Of a stretch of 64,000 bases of DNA, positions 61,834-64,000 are shown in pieces (the stretch's first letter is position 1; each line of letters begins with the position of its first letter). The position numbers and the translations under genes are program-made. The notes under the pieces are model-generated. The model saw only the letters and a list, made by a program, of their open reading frames with translations. It had not been told where the DNA came from and did no database searches. Source of the stretch: Ferdinandcohnia sp036965045 (lineage in GTDB: Bacteria > Bacillota > Bacilli > Bacillales > Bacillaceae_L); NCBI RefSeq assembly GCF_036965045.1, contig NZ_JBALOV010000007.1:124001-188000 (forward strand), in the 5' to 3' direction.

Positions 61834-62904
61834 ATGAACGAAAATAGAGTCAAATGGATTTTTAGATTATCGCTATCATTATTGGCATTTTTGACAATCT
61901 ATATATTTTTAAAATTGGCTCCAATCTGGCTCCCGATTGTGTCACTCTTAAAGACGTTTTTAATTCCTTTTATCATTTCGGTTTTTATTACATACTTGCT
62001 CCATCCAATTATTGAAAAACTCAGCTATCGGGGAGTTCCAAAAACACTTGCGATATTGCTTATTTATTTCGTTTTTTTCGGCGGCATTGGAATCGCACTA
62101 TACAAAGGTATACCAGTGATACTTGCACAGCTTAAGGACCTTGCCGAAAGCATTCCAGAGTTTAGTAAAACCTATAGGGTTTGGCTTATTGAAATTGAAT
62201 CAGGAACTTCAAAACTTCCTGCTTTTGTTCATGGTCAGCTTGATGATTTGCTTAATTCAGCAGAAGATTATGTAGATTATCTGCTCTCAAAGACAATCGA
62301 AATTTTTAAAGGGCTACTTAATTCCATTTTTATTATTGCGATCATTCCGTTCATTGTTTTTTATATGCTAAAGGATCATGACCAAATGATTAAGGCACTT
62401 TGGTATATTACTCCTCGTAGACTGAGAAAAGCGGGTCAGCTTTTTTTCAGAGATGTTGATGAATCCTTGGGTAATTATATAAGAGGGCAGCTCATTGTTT
62501 GTTTACTTGTTGGCACGACCGCGGCGGTAGCATTTTGGATCTCAGGAATGAAATATCCATTATTATTCGGGAGCATTGTTGGAGTTACTAACATTATTCC
62601 TTATTTTGGACCGATAATTGGCGCAATCCCAGCAGCCATTATTGCAGCAACGATCTCGATAAAAATGCTAATCATTGTTGTGATTGTGGTATTTGGACTG
62701 CAGTTTATTGAAGGAAACCTGCTGTCACCGATTATCGTAGGAAAAAGCCTGCGGTTACATCCAATTGTAATCATTGCGGCCCTTTTAGTAGGTGGAGAAA
62801 TTGGAGGTGTTGTGGGTCTCATCATTGCGGTACCGCTTGTAGCTATTCTAAAGGTATTTATTGTTCATGCAAAGCAGCATTTATCCGTTATCCGAAAGGA
62901 ATAG
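61834..62904 (+). CDS. AI-2E family transporter (YrrI-like)
   Basis: The 356-aa product has about eight membrane helices. The family patterns include LLHPIIEKLSYRGVPKTLAI, NIIPYFGPIIGAIPAAIIA and LSPIIVGKSLRLHPIVIIAA. Some members export autoinducer-2 or act as sodium/proton antiporters, so the substrate is open. It lies before alaS, as yrrI does in B. subtilis. ATG 61834 follows GGGAGTGA by 5 bases. Confidence 0.9.
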   Translation: MNENRVKWIFRLSLSLLAFLTIYIFLKLAPIWLPIVSLLKTFLIPFIISVFITYLLHPIIEKLSYRGVPKTLAILLIYFVFFGGIGIALYKGIPVILAQLKDLAESIPEFSKTYRVWLIEIESGTSKLPAFVHGQLDDLLNSAEDYVDYLLSKTIEIFKGLLNSIFIIAIIPFIVFYMLKDHDQMIKALWYITPRRLRKAGQLFFRDVDESLGNYIRGQLIVCLLVGTTAAVAFWISGMKYPLLFGSIVGVTNIIPYFGPIIGAIPAAIIAATISIKMLIIVVIVVFGLQFIEGNLLSPIIVGKSLRLHPIVIIAALLVGGEIGGVVGLIIAVPLVAILKVFIVHAKQHLSVIRKE

Positions 62905-62911
62905 ACCATTA

Positions 62912-62940
62912 TTGACAAATATTTTTGACTTGAATATAAT
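62912..62940 (+). promoter_or_regulatory. Sigma-A promoter of alaS
   Basis: Consensus TTGACA, a 17-base spacer and consensus TATAAT, directly before the T-box leader. Confidence 0.85.
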
Positions 62941-62954
62941 TGACAAGAAATGAT

Positions 62955-63202
62955 GTATTTAAATGAAAACTATGAAGGAACCAGTATGTTACAGACCATC
63001 AAACCAGAGAGGGATTTCCAAGGCTGAGAGGAATTCCAGATGAAGGGTAACAGAACGCTACTCCTGAGTGTAGGAAAACCTACCGGTGAATACCGTTATC
63101 AATATACGAAGGTGATGGACGTGCTCTTTTTTGCGTCCATAATCAGGGTGGTACCGCGAGCATACTCTCGTCCCTGTTTTTAGGGATTAGAGTATTTTTT
63201 TA
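62955..63202 (+). ncRNA. T-box leader of alaS
   Basis: tRNA-Ala-sensing riboswitch. Stem I parts GAAGGAACCAGTA, AGAGAGGGA and GGCTGAGAG are present. The specifier GCT (Ala) at 63057-63059 follows GAAC and precedes A. The T-box AGGGTGGTACCGCG is at 63145-63158. The terminator has arms ATACTCTCGTCCCT and AGGGATTAGAGTAT plus seven T. The 5' end is approximate. Confidence 0.93.
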
Positions 63203-63230
63203 TGTCTAAAATGATAGTGGAGGTTATAAA

Positions 63231-64000
63231 ATGAAACAGTTAACATCAGCTCAAGTACGACAAATGTTTTTAGATTTTTTCCAATCAAAGGGACATGCAG
63301 TTGAACCGAGTGCTTCATTAGTTCCGCATGAAGATCCCTCTTTGCTATGGATTAATAGTGGAGTTGCTACATTAAAAAAATATTTTGATGGGCGGGTCAT
63401 TCCAGGGAACCCTAGGATTTGTAATGCACAAAAGTCGATCCGTACAAATGATATTGAAAATGTAGGGAAAACAGCAAGACACCACACTTTCTTTGAAATG
63501 CTCGGTAACTTCTCGATTGGTGATTACTTCAAAGAAGAAGCGATTGAATGGGCGTGGGAATTTTTAACTAGCAAGGAATGGATCGGGTTCGATCCAGAGA
63601 AGCTATCTGTCACAATCCATCCAGAAGATGATGAGGCTCATGAAATTTGGAATAAAAAAATCGGAATTCCAGAAGAGCGTATTATTCGTCTTGAAGGAAA
63701 CTTCTGGGATATTGGTGAAGGCCCAAGTGGTCCAAATACAGAAATCTTCTTCGACCGTGGTGAAAAGTTTGGAAATGATTCGAATGATCCAGAATTATAC
63801 CCAGGTGGAGAAAACGAACGTTATTTAGAAATCTGGAACCTTGTGTTCTCACAATTTAATCATAATCCGGATGGTACATATACACCGCTACCTAAGAAAA
63901 ATATTGATACTGGAATGGGTCTTGAAAGAATGTGTTCAGTCATTCAAAATGTGCCGACAAACTTTGATACAGACCTTTTCATGCCTATTATCGAGGCAAC
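63231..64000 (+). CDS. alaS: Alanine-tRNA ligase, 5' part
   Basis: Class II synthetase charging tRNA-Ala. Only the first ~256 residues are in the window; the frame is open at the end. Motif 1 region LTSAQVRQMFLDFFQSKGH, motif 2 region CNAQKSIRTNDIENVGKTARHHTFFEMLGN, and NIDTGMGLERM of motif 3 are clear. The ATG has GGAGG 8 bases upstream. The editing domain lies beyond the window. Confidence 0.97.
   Translation, partial: MKQLTSAQVRQMFLDFFQSKGHAVEPSASLVPHEDPSLLWINSGVATLKKYFDGRVIPGNPRICNAQKSIRTNDIENVGKTARHHTFFEMLGNFSIGDYFKEEAIEWAWEFLTSKEWIGFDPEKLSVTIHPEDDEAHEIWNKKIGIPEERIIRLEGNFWDIGEGPSGPNTEIFFDRGEKFGNDSNDPELYPGGENERYLEIWNLVFSQFNHNPDGTYTPLPKKNIDTGMGLERMCSVIQNVPTNFDTDLFMPIIEA

Overview
This window is chromosomal DNA of an endospore-forming member of the Bacillaceae (Bacillus sensu lato). 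The case rests on the sporulation genes spoIIB, spoIVFA/FB, spo0B, safA, coxA, bofC, spoVB and an rsfA-type regulator, on T-box leaders, an L21 leader and a 6S RNA, on strong Shine-Dalgarno sites with frequent TTG/GTG starts, and on a gene order that largely follows the comC-to-alaS part of the Bacillus subtilis chromosome. The genus cannot be fixed from the sequence alone. The DNA is AT-rich and carries one 14-N assembly gap inside safA.

Layout. 1-5.5 kb: end of a type IV pilus/competence operon (comC/pilD, pilM, pilN, pilO, an unknown acidic membrane protein, a PRC-barrel protein). 5.6-17 kb: septation and shape genes (spoIIB, maf, radC, mreBCD, minCD), the sigma-K processing pair spoIVFA/FB, rng, and the L21 leader with rplU-prp-rpmA. 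17-24 kb: spo0B-obg-pheB-pheA, then coat and cortex genes safA and coxA, then bofC. 24-34.3 kb: ruvAB, a DUF2905 gene, queA-tgt-yajC, two small membrane genes, spoVB, comN and secDF. 34.4-43.5 kb: a CDF transporter, recJ-apt-rel-dtd, an SH3b amidase and a yrzK-like gene. 43.5-48.6 kb: T-box hisS-aspS, 6S RNA and tcdA. 48.6-60.5 kb: rsfA, an ABC exporter, rarA, a YczE-like protein, cymR-iscS-mnmA, a TPR protein, recD2, yrrD and two very small genes. 60.5-64 kb: a 53-bp tandem repeat, a NERD-domain gene broken by an in-frame stop, an AI-2E family transporter and the T-box-controlled alaS, which runs off the end.

How the genes work together. Neighbouring groups cover cell shape and division-site selection (Mre, Min, SpoIIB), sigma-K activation (SpoIVFA, SpoIVFB, BofC), the Spo0 phosphorelay, queuosine synthesis (QueA, Tgt), protein export (YajC, SecDF), the stringent response and purine salvage (Rel, Apt), cysteine sensing and sulfur transfer to tRNA (CymR, IscS, MnmA), and recombination and repair (RuvAB, RecJ, RarA, RecD2).

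Most of the window is conserved core genome. The unexplained structure is intergenic: (i) two copies of a ~135-bp element at 35324-35457 and 43960-44095 whose hairpin arms differ in sequence yet stay paired, one of them in the hisS leader between the T-box terminator and the start codon; (ii) a 206-bp MITE-like element with GTTCAAAAAG termini (47231-47436) lying between the best visible promoter and the 6S RNA gene; (iii) a 53-bp-period tandem repeat next to the broken NERD gene. No CRISPR array, prophage, defence island or tRNA/rRNA gene was seen.
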